Source: Paenibacillus phocaeensis
Lineage (GTDB): Bacteria; Bacillota; Bacilli; Paenibacillales; Paenibacillaceae
Assembly: GCF_900021165.1 (NCBI RefSeq)
Contig: NZ_FCOQ01000017.1
Location: 10,945-74,944, forward strand
Reading direction: 5' to 3'
Length of the DNA stretch: 64,000 bases
A model generated the notes under the pieces. That model was not told the origin of the DNA, ran no database searches, and worked only from the letters and a program-made list of their open reading frames with translations. Positions 24,596-33,154 of this stretch are shown here, piece by piece (the stretch's first letter is position 1; each line of letters opens with the position of its first letter). The translations under genes and the position numbers were made by a program.

Positions 24596-25504
24596 TTAAG
24601 TCGCCGCCCCAAACTCATACCTCACCTGCGTCAACTCCTCCGAAACCGTCCACAACCGCCGCGCGGCGGCTTCGTCATGGGAACGCGGGCTCGATTCGAC
24701 CTTCTTGGGGAAGCCGCGCAGTTCGAGAAGGCTTGGCCCAAAGTAGTCTCCGCCGCGGACGTCTGGCGCGGTCGCTGCGTAAAGGGTGGGCAAGACGCCC
24801 ATTTTCGGGGGCTGCGCGAACATCGGGTTGAGGTGTCGCATGAAGTTGGAATGCCGCAGCGCATTGGTTGCGGACCAGCCCGGGTGTGCCGCTACGGCCA
24901 CGGTGGATTGGCCTGCAGCTACAAGCCGACGCTGCAGCTCATAGGTGAACAAGAGATTCGCCAGCTTGCTCTGAGCATAGCCGAGCGAGGGCTTGTAGTT
25001 CCGTTCCAGGTTCAGGTCATCAAAGTGGATGACTCCCGACCGATGCGAAATACTGCTTACGGTTACAATCCGTGCCCCCGGCGTGGCATCCAGCAGATCC
25101 AGCAGTAAACCGGTCAGCGCAAAATGCCCCAGGTGGTTGGTGCCGAATTGCTGCTCGAAGCCCTGCACGGTTTTCCCGTAAGGGGGATGCGCCACGCCGG
25201 CATTGTTAATCAGGAGATCCAGCCGCGGGTAGTTCTGGCGAAAGGCCGCCGCAAAAGCGCGGACGGAGGCCAGATCGCCCAGATCGAGCGCCATTACAAC
25301 GACTTGGCCCGACGGCTTAAGTGCCCTGATCCGGTCAGCGGCCAGGTTGGCATTGGCGATACTGCGGCAGGCCATAATGACCGTCGCCCCTTTGCTGGCT
25401 AGCGCCCGCGCCGCCTCCCAGCCAATCCCGCTGTTGGCTCCGGTTACGATCGCTATACGTCCCGTTTGATCCGGGATGTCGTCTTCTGTCCAGGATGTTG
25501 TCAT
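24596..25504 (-). CDS. Short-chain dehydrogenase/reductase (retinol-dehydrogenase-like)
   Basis: 302 residues. Cofactor motif TGANSGIG, LINNAGVAHPP, catalytic Ser in VTVSSISHRSG and YxxxK as YAQSKLAN, all in the standard order. Length and the long C-terminal part match the light-dependent reductase/retinol dehydrogenase-like group. ATG at 25502-25504. It begins 17 bp after the upstream SDR gene, so the two are one operon. The substrate is unknown. Confidence 0.88.
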   Translation of the reverse strand: MTTSWTEDDIPDQTGRIAIVTGANSGIGWEAARALASKGATVIMACRSIANANLAADRIRALKPSGQVVVMALDLGDLASVRAFAAAFRQNYPRLDLLINNAGVAHPPYGKTVQGFEQQFGTNHLGHFALTGLLLDLLDATPGARIVTVSSISHRSGVIHFDDLNLERNYKPSLGYAQSKLANLLFTYELQRRLVAAGQSTVAVAAHPGWSATNALRHSNFMRHLNPMFAQPPKMGVLPTLYAATAPDVRGGDYFGPSLLELRGFPKKVESSPRSHDEAAARRLWTVSEELTQVRYEFGAAT

Positions 25505-25521
25505 ATGGGTTCGTCCTTCCT

Positions 25522-26280
25522 TTAGATCTGAGAGCCGCCTCCATCCACAGGGATTTCGGCTCCGGTGGTGTAAGTCGCATCGAATGCAAGGAATGCGACA
25601 GTCTTGGCTACTTCGATCGGTTCACCGAATCGCAACATGGGGATCTGCTGTTCCATCTGCGCCTTGGTCTGCTCCGCCGCTTCCTTCGGCATCGATTTAT
25701 CCATAATGCCGGTGTCGATCGGGCCAGGGCTAACCGCGTTGACGCGAATCTTCCGCGGCAGCAGCTCGCGGGCCAGACTGCGGGTCATCGAGCGCAGCGC
25801 GGCTTTACTGGCCCCATAAGCACTAAGCATCGGGATCCCCACGGTGTTCGCGATCGAGGTCGTAAGCACCACGCCGCTTCCTTCGTTGAGCAACGGGGTC
25901 AGTTTTTGCACGGTAAAGTACGGACCTTTGGCGTTGATCGCCAGCAACTCGTCGTACATTTCCTCGGTCGTCAATTCGAAGGGAACAAAGCCCGTGATGC
26001 CGGCATTGACGAACAAGGCGTCAATCGTTCCGAACTCGGCCTTGACCCGGTCGACCAATTTATCGATCGCCGTTAACGACGCGGTGTCGCTGAGCACGGC
26101 GACCGCATTGCTGCCCAGTTGTTCACGAGCGGAGTCCAGCTTCGACTGGGTACGCCCGGTGATCAGGACGCTTGCGCCTTCATCCACCAGCAGCTTTGCT
26201 GTCGTCAGTCCGAGCCCGCTGCTTCCTCCCGTAATTACGATTTTTTTGCCTGCATATTTATTTCCTCGATTGTAGTCCAT
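25522..26280 (-). CDS. Short-chain dehydrogenase/reductase
   Basis: 252 residues. TGGSSGLG nucleotide-binding loop, FVNAGITGF, YGASKAAL catalytic Tyr-Lys, SPGPIDTGIM and the C-terminal TTGAEIPVDGG are all present. It is a classical SDR, typically NADP-dependent. The start at ATG 26280 follows GGGGAGG at 9 bases; the longer frame from 26328 has no support. It is first gene of the two-SDR operon, divergent from a TetR-type regulator that probably represses it. Confidence 0.9.
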   Translation of the reverse strand: MDYNRGNKYAGKKIVITGGSSGLGLTTAKLLVDEGASVLITGRTQSKLDSAREQLGSNAVAVLSDTASLTAIDKLVDRVKAEFGTIDALFVNAGITGFVPFELTTEEMYDELLAINAKGPYFTVQKLTPLLNEGSGVVLTTSIANTVGIPMLSAYGASKAALRSMTRSLARELLPRKIRVNAVSPGPIDTGIMDKSMPKEAAEQTKAQMEQQIPMLRFGEPIEVAKTVAFLAFDATYTTGAEIPVDGGGSQI

Positions 26281-26321
26281 TCTCCTTTTCCTCCCCTGGT
26301 TAAATCGATATTCGGCTTTCA

Positions 26322-26334
26322 TAGACATCTTGTC
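26322..26334. promoter_or_regulatory. Candidate operator between SDR operon and TetR gene
   Basis: AGACA TCT TGTCT is a perfect 5-3-5 palindrome in the divergent promoter region, where an autoregulating TetR-type repressor would bind. Inference from position only. Confidence 0.35.
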
Positions 26335-26454
26335 TGTGCTAATCTTATCTAAGCGAATGGGGTCCTACAACCAATACACCGGCGATTTTGTGGGTTATCC
26401 AACACACGCCCTGATTTGTTGGTTTTCTATCCTGAGAGAGAGGAGAGGCTTAAC

Positions 26455-27039
26455 ATGCTCACCAACCCCGACGATCCCCGTGTGAAAAGAACGCGTCAGC
26501 TTTTGATGCAAGCTTTTATGGAATTGCTGGAGCAGAAGAAGAACGTCTCTTCGATTACCATACAAGATATTACGGCATACGCGACGGTCAATCGCTCGAC
26601 GTTTTATGCGCATTTTGAAGATAAATTCACATTTCTCGAGAGCTGGATGAGGGAGAAGTTCCTGGAGAAGCTGGAGGATGAGCTGCCGAATGCGGTTTTA
26701 TCCGATACCGGGAGCTTGCGGACGCTGATCTTGATCGTTTTCGATTTCCTCTACTGTACGCGTCCGTATTTGTCTTTGGCGGATCGTCAGTATGAGACCT
26801 TGTTTGAACTCGTGATGCAAAAGGAACTCTATGACCTCTTATTTGCCTGGTTAAGCGAACAAGCGGAGCCCTCCGTTTCACGCAAAACGGTGGAGACGAC
26901 CGCCCTGATCGCGAGCTGGGGCATCTTTGGATCGGCCATGGAATGGAGCAGGGATCCCCAGCAGAGCCCGGCGGAAGACAGGGTGAGAGAGGTTCTGGTG
27001 GTCGTCGCTGCAGGTTTGGCCCCCGTCATGGGGGGTTAG
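26455..27039 (+). CDS. TetR-family regulator
   Basis: 194 residues. The N-terminal helix-turn-helix is KRTRQLLMQAFMELLEQKKNVSSITIQDITAYATVNRSTFYAHFEDKFTFLESW; the remainder is an all-helical ligand domain of the TetR_C33/YxaF-like kind. ATG 26455 is 6 bases after GAGGAGAGG. It is divergent from the SDR operon, the typical layout for a repressor of detoxification oxidoreductases. Confidence 0.88.
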   Translation: MLTNPDDPRVKRTRQLLMQAFMELLEQKKNVSSITIQDITAYATVNRSTFYAHFEDKFTFLESWMREKFLEKLEDELPNAVLSDTGSLRTLILIVFDFLYCTRPYLSLADRQYETLFELVMQKELYDLLFAWLSEQAEPSVSRKTVETTALIASWGIFGSAMEWSRDPQQSPAEDRVREVLVVVAAGLAPVMGG

Positions 27040-27084
27040 TGATTCGATAAGAGGTACTAGTCAACGTATTTACAGGCTTGCTGG

Positions 27085-27579
27085 TTGTACTCAAAAAAGA
27101 AGGCGAGGAGCTTTAACCATGTCCGAGAATTTTGTCCTCAACCGGGTGCATTTACCCGCCCGGGAGCCGAATACGCCGTGCTGGTTCTGTTCACCGTGGC
27201 GGTTGGCTTTAACGAAGAGCTTTATTTTCGAGGACTGAGCTTCTCCTTCCTATCGCGAATAGGCCGTAAACAGGCCGTGATCGGCTCGGCCGTGGTATTC
27301 GGTGTGCTGCATGCCGCTAACGCTTTGAGCGGAACGAATCCGCTTGAAGTGCTGCTGCAGATCGCTTTTGCTTTTCTCGCCGGACTTGCGCTGGCACTCA
27401 TCGTCAGTATCACCCGAAGCTTGTGGATTGGCATCGTGTGGCATACGGTCCATAACTTCCTCTCCTTCAGTTCGGAGATGGTCTTCGACCGGACGGCGCT
27501 GGTGGTGGTTTCGGCTCAAGTCTTCATTTTGTTGATCTGTACGGTGGGGTTATGGAAGCGCGGAACGGCAGCCGCCTGA
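27085..27579 (+). pseudogene. CPBP-family intramembrane protease, N-terminally truncated
   Basis: 164 codons are open, but only the C-terminal half of a CPBP (Abi) protease is recognisable: FNEELYFRG (EExxxR), FGVLHAANALSG and IVWHTVHNFLS hold the catalytic Glu, Arg and His residues. Normal family members have two or three further helices upstream. Here the first 30 codons (KKKARSFNHVREFCPQ) are not membrane-like and no ribosome site precedes the start. A different frame just upstream (FTGLLVVLKKEGEEL) may be a leftover of the N-terminal half. Probably a decayed gene, although the catalytic half is intact. Confidence 0.6.
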
Positions 27580-27711
27580 TCGAACCTCCCATCCTAGCCT
27601 AAAGTCTAGCATGCAAACACCACCTCAGACGGTTATATCACGCCAATACGGTAGTTATAATGGGGTTATAAACTTGGTGCGTGACTGATGAAGTTAAAGG
27701 AGTGTTTGCTA

Positions 27712-28494
27712 GTGAAGGCAGTTGAAGCGACGAATGTGGCGAAAGTGGGGAAGGTTCATTGGGCGTTGTTTAATCCCAAAACCTATGCAACGATTCTCTA
27801 TTTGCTGTTATCTCTCCCGTTGGGGATCATTTATTTGACGTTAGCGATCACCGGGCTTGTTCTTTCCATTGCGCTAACCCCGGTATTTATCGGGATTCCG
27901 ATGTTTTTTGGAATGGCCAAGCTGTTGAATGGAATCGTGAGCTTTGAGCAAAGTCTGATTCGGCATATTTTGGGGCTGCCGGTTCCGCCTGCTGCGGTTC
28001 CGAATCCGGCACAACCCGAAGCGAGCCAGAATTGGTTCAAGCGCATGGTAAAAGGGTTTGACGGGGGACTGTTCATTCGCAATCTGATGCTTGTCCTCCT
28101 TCGGTTTGTCACCGGGATTGTCTTCTTTGCAGTGATGGTGGTAGCCCTTGCCCTGGGGATCGGATTTATCGCTCTTCCGGTGGTGCATATCATTCTGATG
28201 AATGAATTGAAGCTGGATATTTTGGAAAATAACCTGTTCACCTACTTCCATCTCGATTGGACCTATAACCAGCAGTATATATTGTACGAAGGCGTGGGGC
28301 TCTTCCTGTTCCTGGTCGCGCTTCGCGTAGTCAACGGGCTGATGCAGGTACAGCGCAGAATCATGTATGTGGATGAGGCCTATCTGCAGCCGGCGCCGGC
28401 CCCAGCCCCAGCTCAATACCACGCACCCGTTCAGCCGCAATATGACGAGTTCATGGACGAGCAGCCTGCGCAAGAGAAGTTGTGGCTGGCTTAA
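27712..28494 (+). CDS. Membrane protein with putative sensor domain
   Basis: 260 residues. Two helix pairs (ILYLLLSLPLGIIYLTLAITGLVLSI and LMLVLLRFVTGIVFFAVMVVALALGIG) with LNGIVSFEQSLIRHILGLPVPP between them match the Sensor domain found at the N-terminus of actinobacterial and Paenibacillus histidine kinases; here it stands alone with a Pro/Ala/Gln-rich tail (APAPAPAQYHAPVQPQ). GTG 27712 is 9 bases after AAAGGAG; ATG 27688 has no ribosome site. No kinase gene is adjacent. Function unknown. Confidence 0.75.
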   Translation: MKAVEATNVAKVGKVHWALFNPKTYATILYLLLSLPLGIIYLTLAITGLVLSIALTPVFIGIPMFFGMAKLLNGIVSFEQSLIRHILGLPVPPAAVPNPAQPEASQNWFKRMVKGFDGGLFIRNLMLVLLRFVTGIVFFAVMVVALALGIGFIALPVVHIILMNELKLDILENNLFTYFHLDWTYNQQYILYEGVGLFLFLVALRVVNGLMQVQRRIMYVDEAYLQPAPAPAPAQYHAPVQPQYDEFMDEQPAQEKLWLA

Positions 28495-28548
28495 AGAGGC
28501 GCTTTAGGAGTTAGCAATCAGACTGAGCAGATCAATATAACCGCCAAA

Positions 28549-28587
28549 CAAAATGAGTTCTGTCGCTCTGACAGAACTCATTTTTCG
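28549..28587. terminator. Bidirectional terminator
   Basis: AAATGAGTTCTGTC/GACAGAACTCATTT, a perfect 14-bp stem with T runs on both strands, between two convergent genes. Confidence 0.85.
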
Positions 28588-29402
28588 ATTACACGCTGCA
28601 ACTGCGCTGCCGTATCCGCTGAAGCGGTATAAATCATGATCTTCAGATCCGGTTGGGTCGGTGGTTGCAGCGTCACATGTTCAAATTCCATTTCTCCGAT
28701 CCGCGGATCGTATCTCCGTTTGTGGCGAGCAGTCATGACCTGGACGTTATGCAGCGGCCATATCTCGCGAAATAGCGGGCTGCTCTGCATCAATTCTTCA
28801 ATCAATGCCTTGAACCTCGCATCATGAGGGAAGTGCGCGTAATCCGCGCGAAATTGCGCAATCAAGACTTGTATCCCGGCTTCCCAATCCTTTATGTTTG
28901 ACCCGAGCTGGTCGTCCGTCAACAGATGTCTCATCCAGTTGAGTTTCTGCGTCTTTTGATTGACCAATGGCGGTAATCGGAAGACGAACTCGGCCGCCTT
29001 ATTCCACAGCAGCAAATCCCAACATCTTCCGAGCACGAATGCCGGATTCGGATCAAGAGCTAGGACCGTCCGTTCCAAGCCGACATTTATGTTTGGGTCC
29101 TCTGCCTGATCCGGTTGTACCGGTCTTGCAAGAAGGTGAAGATGGCGGCATTCATCCTCAGTCAATCGCAGCGCTTTGGCAATGCTATTGAGCACCTCCT
29201 CGGATGGATTGATATTTCTGCCTTGTTCCAAGGAGGTATACCACGATGTTCCGATATGGGCAAGTTGGGCTACTTCTTCCCTTCGAAGCCCCGGGGTCCG
29301 CCGTTGTCCATAGGAGACTAACCCGACATCCGCTGGATTCAGACGCTCTCGACGTGATCGCAAAAATTCACCTAGCGACATTTTGGATAGAATGTCATCC
29401 AT
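28578..29402 (-). CDS. XRE-family regulator with MmyB-like ligand domain
   Basis: 274 residues. The helix-turn-helix is GLRREEVAQLAHIGTSWYTSLEQGRNINPSEEVLNSIAKAL, preceded by LGEFLRSRRERLNP; both are hallmarks of the MmyB group. The C-terminal half (NPAFVLGRCWDLLLWNKAAEFVF, YAHFPHDARFKALIEEL, FEHVTLQPPTQPDLKIMIY) is the PAS-like MmyB domain, thought to bind fatty acids in other members. ATG 29402 is 8 bases after AAGGGGG. It is divergent from the epimerase-like gene, which it probably regulates. Confidence 0.9.
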   Translation of the reverse strand: MDDILSKMSLGEFLRSRRERLNPADVGLVSYGQRRTPGLRREEVAQLAHIGTSWYTSLEQGRNINPSEEVLNSIAKALRLTEDECRHLHLLARPVQPDQAEDPNINVGLERTVLALDPNPAFVLGRCWDLLLWNKAAEFVFRLPPLVNQKTQKLNWMRHLLTDDQLGSNIKDWEAGIQVLIAQFRADYAHFPHDARFKALIEELMQSSPLFREIWPLHNVQVMTARHKRRYDPRIGEMEFEHVTLQPPTQPDLKIMIYTASADTAAQLQRVIEK

Positions 29403-29522
29403 GTAGGATTCCCCCTTAAGCCTGACACTCCCAATCCTACGATCCACGCAGGAAGGAAGCTGTTCGCACACTCTATTATACTGCCAGTGTACCGGTTAAA
29501 AAAATTTAGGGGGATTCGATCC

Positions 29523-30365
29523 ATGGATTTTTTTGTCACAGGAGCCACAGGTAAAGTAGGAAGCCGTTTTGTTCCCCGTTTGTTACAGTGGGGGCACCAT
29601 GTTAAGGTGCTGGTTAGGGACGCCGCCAAGGCGGAATGGCTTGATCTGCAAGGGGCTGAAGTCGTAGAAGGCGATCTTTTACAACCGGACAGTTATCAGG
29701 AGGCACTCCGGGGTACGGATACGGTAGTTCACTTGGCAGCGCAGTTCCGCGGCGTAGACGAGAACACGACCAGAATAGCAAACATCGATGGCAGTGTATC
29801 TTTAGCTCGTGCTGCCTTAAAGGCGGAGGTGCCACGGTTTGTATTCTCCAGCACGAATAACGTATACGGATCTGGGGGGCCTTCGAGACCGAAGCATGAA
29901 GATGACGAACCCCGGCCTGCCTTTGCTTATCCGCAAACGAAAGTTGAAGCCGAAGCGGCGCTGCTAAAGCTTCATCGGGATAAGGGATTAGGTCTGCGCA
30001 TCGTGCGGTTTCCATTTGTTTATGGCGAGCGCGATCCTCATATTGCGGAGGTTCTACCCCTCTTTTGCAACTGGAATCCGGCCAAACGAATCCATATGGC
30101 GCACCATGCCGATGTAAGCCAAGCCCTGATGCTAGCCGCCTCAACAGAAGGGATAGACGGGCGAATCTACAATGTTGCCGACGATGCGCCGATTTCCGCT
30201 GCGGAACTGCTTCAGCTTCATCATTACGAAACCTCGTCTGATGCGCAGCAACAGGAATTTGACCCATGGGATATGGTCGTCGATACAAAGCGGATCCGTG
30301 ACGAATTGCATTATCGACCGATATATCCGTCGTTTTATACGGCAAGAGATGCAGGTGCCCTTTAA
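29523..30365 (+). CDS. NAD(P)-dependent epimerase/oxidoreductase
   Basis: 280 residues. MDFFVTGATGKVGSRF is the Rossmann GxxGxxG start; VVHLAAQF, VFSSTNNVYG and YPQTKVEAE give the extended-SDR Ser-Tyr-Lys pattern (the Tyr is in FAYPQTK). Similar to small NAD-dependent epimerases acting on sugars or quinones. ATG 29523 follows TAGGGGG. A terminator at 30410-30436 closes the unit. Confidence 0.85.
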   Translation: MDFFVTGATGKVGSRFVPRLLQWGHHVKVLVRDAAKAEWLDLQGAEVVEGDLLQPDSYQEALRGTDTVVHLAAQFRGVDENTTRIANIDGSVSLARAALKAEVPRFVFSSTNNVYGSGGPSRPKHEDDEPRPAFAYPQTKVEAEAALLKLHRDKGLGLRIVRFPFVYGERDPHIAEVLPLFCNWNPAKRIHMAHHADVSQALMLAASTEGIDGRIYNVADDAPISAAELLQLHHYETSSDAQQQEFDPWDMVVDTKRIRDELHYRPIYPSFYTARDAGAL

Positions 30366-30409
30366 CAAAAAAAAGGTAGCGCATGACGCTCAGCTAAGCC
30401 CCCATACTA

Positions 30410-30436
30410 AAAACCCGCTCTGTGAGCGGGTTTTTG
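30410..30436 (+). terminator. Terminator of the epimerase-like gene
   Basis: AAAACCCGCTC TGT GAGCGGGTTTTT, strong stem with a T tail. Confidence 0.85.
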
Positions 30437-30453
30437 CTTCCTCTATAGTCAGT

Positions 30454-31284
30454 TTACGATGATAGCTCTTCTTCATCGGCCGCATCAACAACCCCGTAAC
30501 GCTCCAAAGCCTTCATCGAGGCCTCAAGCATTCTCCTTTGCAAATAATCCCCTTCGATGACCCGGACCCGCTTCCCAAGAAAACGGATTTTCGATAGCAA
30601 ATATTCTTGTTCATCTCTAGGCAGCGAAACCCTGACCCGGTAGGTGTCGGTCGCGGGATCGTACCCCACCTTCTTTTCGAAGCTGGAGAAGGCATACAGA
30701 ATGCGGGACAACTCTTCGTTATAATCACGGACAATTTCAATGTCGACTTCCGTTTTACGTGCATCGATGGTTCTTTCGATCCTCTTCAGAAGGGTTTCCG
30801 CCGTCGCCGGGTCCATAGATTCTGACGCGACAGCATGGATCTTCTTCAGCCGGGTGCTCATCAAGGCGTGATGCCGGATGTGATACCAGAGCAAATACCA
30901 TTCCCGCTTGACCATGGAGTATTCCAGCTTGTAGGGAAACCCGGATTGATCGGTATACGCCCGTCCGCCTTTGACTTCGTAAGTTAGCCGGATGCCGGAT
31001 TGGTTCATGATGAGGCGGCGCAAAGGCCGCAGGAGCGGGTGGTAGACCCGTTTCTCCATCGTACGGGCCTTCTCGATCAAGTGGCAGGAAATATCCATCA
31101 CCGGATCCGGCTCGAGGATGGAACGCAGCTTGTTTAAGGTATCTTCCGTAAAAGCATCAGATGCGGCAGGGTGTTGAAGCATCGTCTTCAGCCATGCCCG
31201 TTCGTGCGAGGTGACCGTAAACGTACCCGAATCCTCCAGCCGGGAGATGATCTGGTGATTGAATATTTTCTCAAACAGATTCAT
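30454..31284 (-). CDS. WYL-domain protein (second of pair)
   Basis: 276 residues. It begins MNLFEKIFNHQII and contains a central WYL-type SH3-like sheet (IRLTYEVKGG, YKLEYSMVKREWYLLWYHIRHHALMSTRLKKI), followed by the WCX-like C-terminal region (YRVRVSLPRDEQEYLLSKIRFLGKRVRVIEGD). No N-terminal helix-turn-helix is visible, so it probably works with the full-length WYL regulator encoded just upstream, whose gene it overlaps by 14 bp. ATG 31284 follows GGAG at a long spacing. WYL proteins bind nucleic-acid-like ligands and often control stress or defence genes. Confidence 0.82.
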   Translation of the reverse strand: MNLFEKIFNHQIISRLEDSGTFTVTSHERAWLKTMLQHPAASDAFTEDTLNKLRSILEPDPVMDISCHLIEKARTMEKRVYHPLLRPLRRLIMNQSGIRLTYEVKGGRAYTDQSGFPYKLEYSMVKREWYLLWYHIRHHALMSTRLKKIHAVASESMDPATAETLLKRIERTIDARKTEVDIEIVRDYNEELSRILYAFSSFEKKVGYDPATDTYRVRVSLPRDEQEYLLSKIRFLGKRVRVIEGDYLQRRMLEASMKALERYGVVDAADEEELSS

Positions 31285-32581
31285 AGTAAGACCGGATCTC
31301 CTTCCATTCGGCAATCATCTCCCGGCGAAGCGAAGCAGGCTCCAGAACCTCGCAGCTGGAACCGAAACTCCGCAGCCATGGCTTGATTTCGGTCGTCCCG
31401 TTTACCGTGATCTCGTAAATAAAGGCGTCTTCTTCTTCAACCACGATTTGTCCCCACTGGCCCTGAAGCATGACGCGCTCCTTCACAAAGTTCGGCTCCG
31501 AACTCCCCGGGTTATAGAATCGCGCACGCACCCTGACGGGCGGGCCGGTATCGATCAGCCAGCTGTACCGTATTTTCTCGGCGAGCTCGGTTATCTTTTC
31601 CTCGAACCAAACCCCATCAACGGATTCGTCTTCTTCAATTTGCGTGATTCCCTCCATGCGGTATTTCCGTATCCCCTCCCGGCCGTGGGAAAGCAGATAC
31701 CATCTTCCATATTGATGATCATAAACGATTTTAAGCGGAAGCGTCTTATGGGTTTTGCCCTCGGTATCCCGTTCAAACCGCGGGTTGGTGTTTTTGGAGG
31801 AGTAGCTTTTTTCGGACTTTGGCGAGAAGTACAGAAACCGGACTTTCCGGCGGTGACGTATCGCGTGAAGCAGCGTGAACAGATGAGCTTCGTCCAAAAT
31901 TCGCGAGTAATAGTGATATTTATATAAAAAGGGCTCCACCGCATGCGGCTCCAAGGGATGGCGCAGCAGATGTTTTTTGATTCCATCCCGGAGCAGGTAG
32001 CCTTGGACGGAAGGAACTTGCGTGTTGGCCATCACGTCCACAAAATCATACAAATCGATGAGTTCTTCGTCCGACAGGCCTCGAATCAAGTCGTTTTGGA
32101 TGCGATACCGGTAGGGGCGGGGCCCCGGTTCTCTCTGGATGACGCCAACCTCCTCCAAATACTTGAGGTCCGACCGGATGGTCTTCTCGTCAGGCATAGG
32201 AAGATCGGAGGATAAGCTGCTGCAGCACATATCCAAGAGTTCCATCGCCGTCCAAGCCTGGTCGTTCATCGCAGCCAACAGAAGCGAGATTCTTTGCCCT
32301 TCGGACTCTTTTACGGATTTGGCGCGGAAGAGAAATAAGAGCAGGGGATCGGCGGATTCATAGTAATTATAGCGTAGGGTTTCGGACCATTCCTTGCTTT
32401 GTGCCTGCGGCAGGTGAGGGTGCAAGGAACTTGCGACCTCTTTAAGCCGCCGGATCGTTTTGTCAAAGGTGTGGACGGAAATACCAAGCCGTTCTGCGAA
32501 CTGCTGCCGATTGAAGGCACCGCTGGTCAGCACCAACATACGCAGGAATTGAATTTCTTTGTCAAAGCTTTCTTTAGCCAA
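31271..32581 (-). CDS. WYL-domain transcriptional regulator
   Basis: 436 residues. The N-terminal helix-turn-helix is SGAFNRQQFAERLGISVHTFDKTIRRL, with a second winged helix around DEKTIRSDLKYLEEVGVIQREPG. The WYL core is KVRFLYFSPKSEK then LPLKIVYDHQYGRWYLLSHGREGIRKYRMEGI. The WCX-like end binds ligand. It is the first gene of a two-gene overlapping unit; the 570-bp gap upstream contains palindrome AGTACCGGTACT (32706-32717). Confidence 0.88.
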   Translation of the reverse strand: MAKESFDKEIQFLRMLVLTSGAFNRQQFAERLGISVHTFDKTIRRLKEVASSLHPHLPQAQSKEWSETLRYNYYESADPLLLFLFRAKSVKESEGQRISLLLAAMNDQAWTAMELLDMCCSSLSSDLPMPDEKTIRSDLKYLEEVGVIQREPGPRPYRYRIQNDLIRGLSDEELIDLYDFVDVMANTQVPSVQGYLLRDGIKKHLLRHPLEPHAVEPFLYKYHYYSRILDEAHLFTLLHAIRHRRKVRFLYFSPKSEKSYSSKNTNPRFERDTEGKTHKTLPLKIVYDHQYGRWYLLSHGREGIRKYRMEGITQIEEDESVDGVWFEEKITELAEKIRYSWLIDTGPPVRVRARFYNPGSSEPNFVKERVMLQGQWGQIVVEEEDAFIYEITVNGTTEIKPWLRSFGSSCEVLEPASLRREMIAEWKEIRSYYESV

Positions 32582-33154
32582 AAGAATCCTCCGTTCCGCG
32601 AAACATCTTCTTTCATTGTAGCAGGGGAGGGATTGGGGCGAAATGGAAACTTTCTACCGGGTCGTAATACTTTCGCCATGTTCGTTCCGACTCCAATAAG
32701 CGATGATAGTACCGGTACTACTCGGACGATCGTAACGAGGCGAGGATCTCCTTTCATCCCGCAGTGCTGGGCCTGTTAGGTTTCGGTATCCTGTACGATC
32801 GGCTCGAAAGATACCTCCATTTGGGGTTCGATTCCCCAATCGCCTAGGGCGCGATTCTGGTAGAACACTCGACGGTTCATCGAGCGAAAAGTTCAGATCA
32901 AAGACCCATGGAAAGGATCCCGGCGGCTAGTTTGAGCGCACCGCAGTGAGGCCATGTAATCCGTGGATACCGAGGAGCGGAACTCCGGTAATTTTGTTCG
33001 GATGGAAGAGGAAGAAGGTTGCTGAATGATGGGCCGCTTTTCTGAATCCAATATCCCTCAAAATTACGGACTGACCGCTTATCTTAAACGAGATTCCGCC
33101 AAAACTGCGGTGGGATCCTTTATCCAAAGGTCGAAATTTAAGGGGGTAACGAAA
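32582..33154. other. 570-bp intergenic region between WYL and slipin genes
   Basis: Contains a perfect 12-bp palindrome (AGTACCGGTACT, 32706-32717), a T-arm-like element (TGGGGTTCGATTCCCCA, 32822-32838) followed by ATCGCCT, and a stretch at 32905-33025 resembling the 3' half of an FMN riboswitch. No convincing gene or complete tRNA fold is present. Confidence 0.5.

Noticed and set aside
24470..25108. 212-codon plus-strand frame opposite the SDR gene
   Set aside because: Antisense to a complete SDR gene with all motifs; no independent support.
32740..32848. tRNA gene ending with the T-arm-like element
   Set aside because: An upstream AGGCGA could pair with TCGCCT, but no D-arm or anticodon arm can be formed and the length is wrong.
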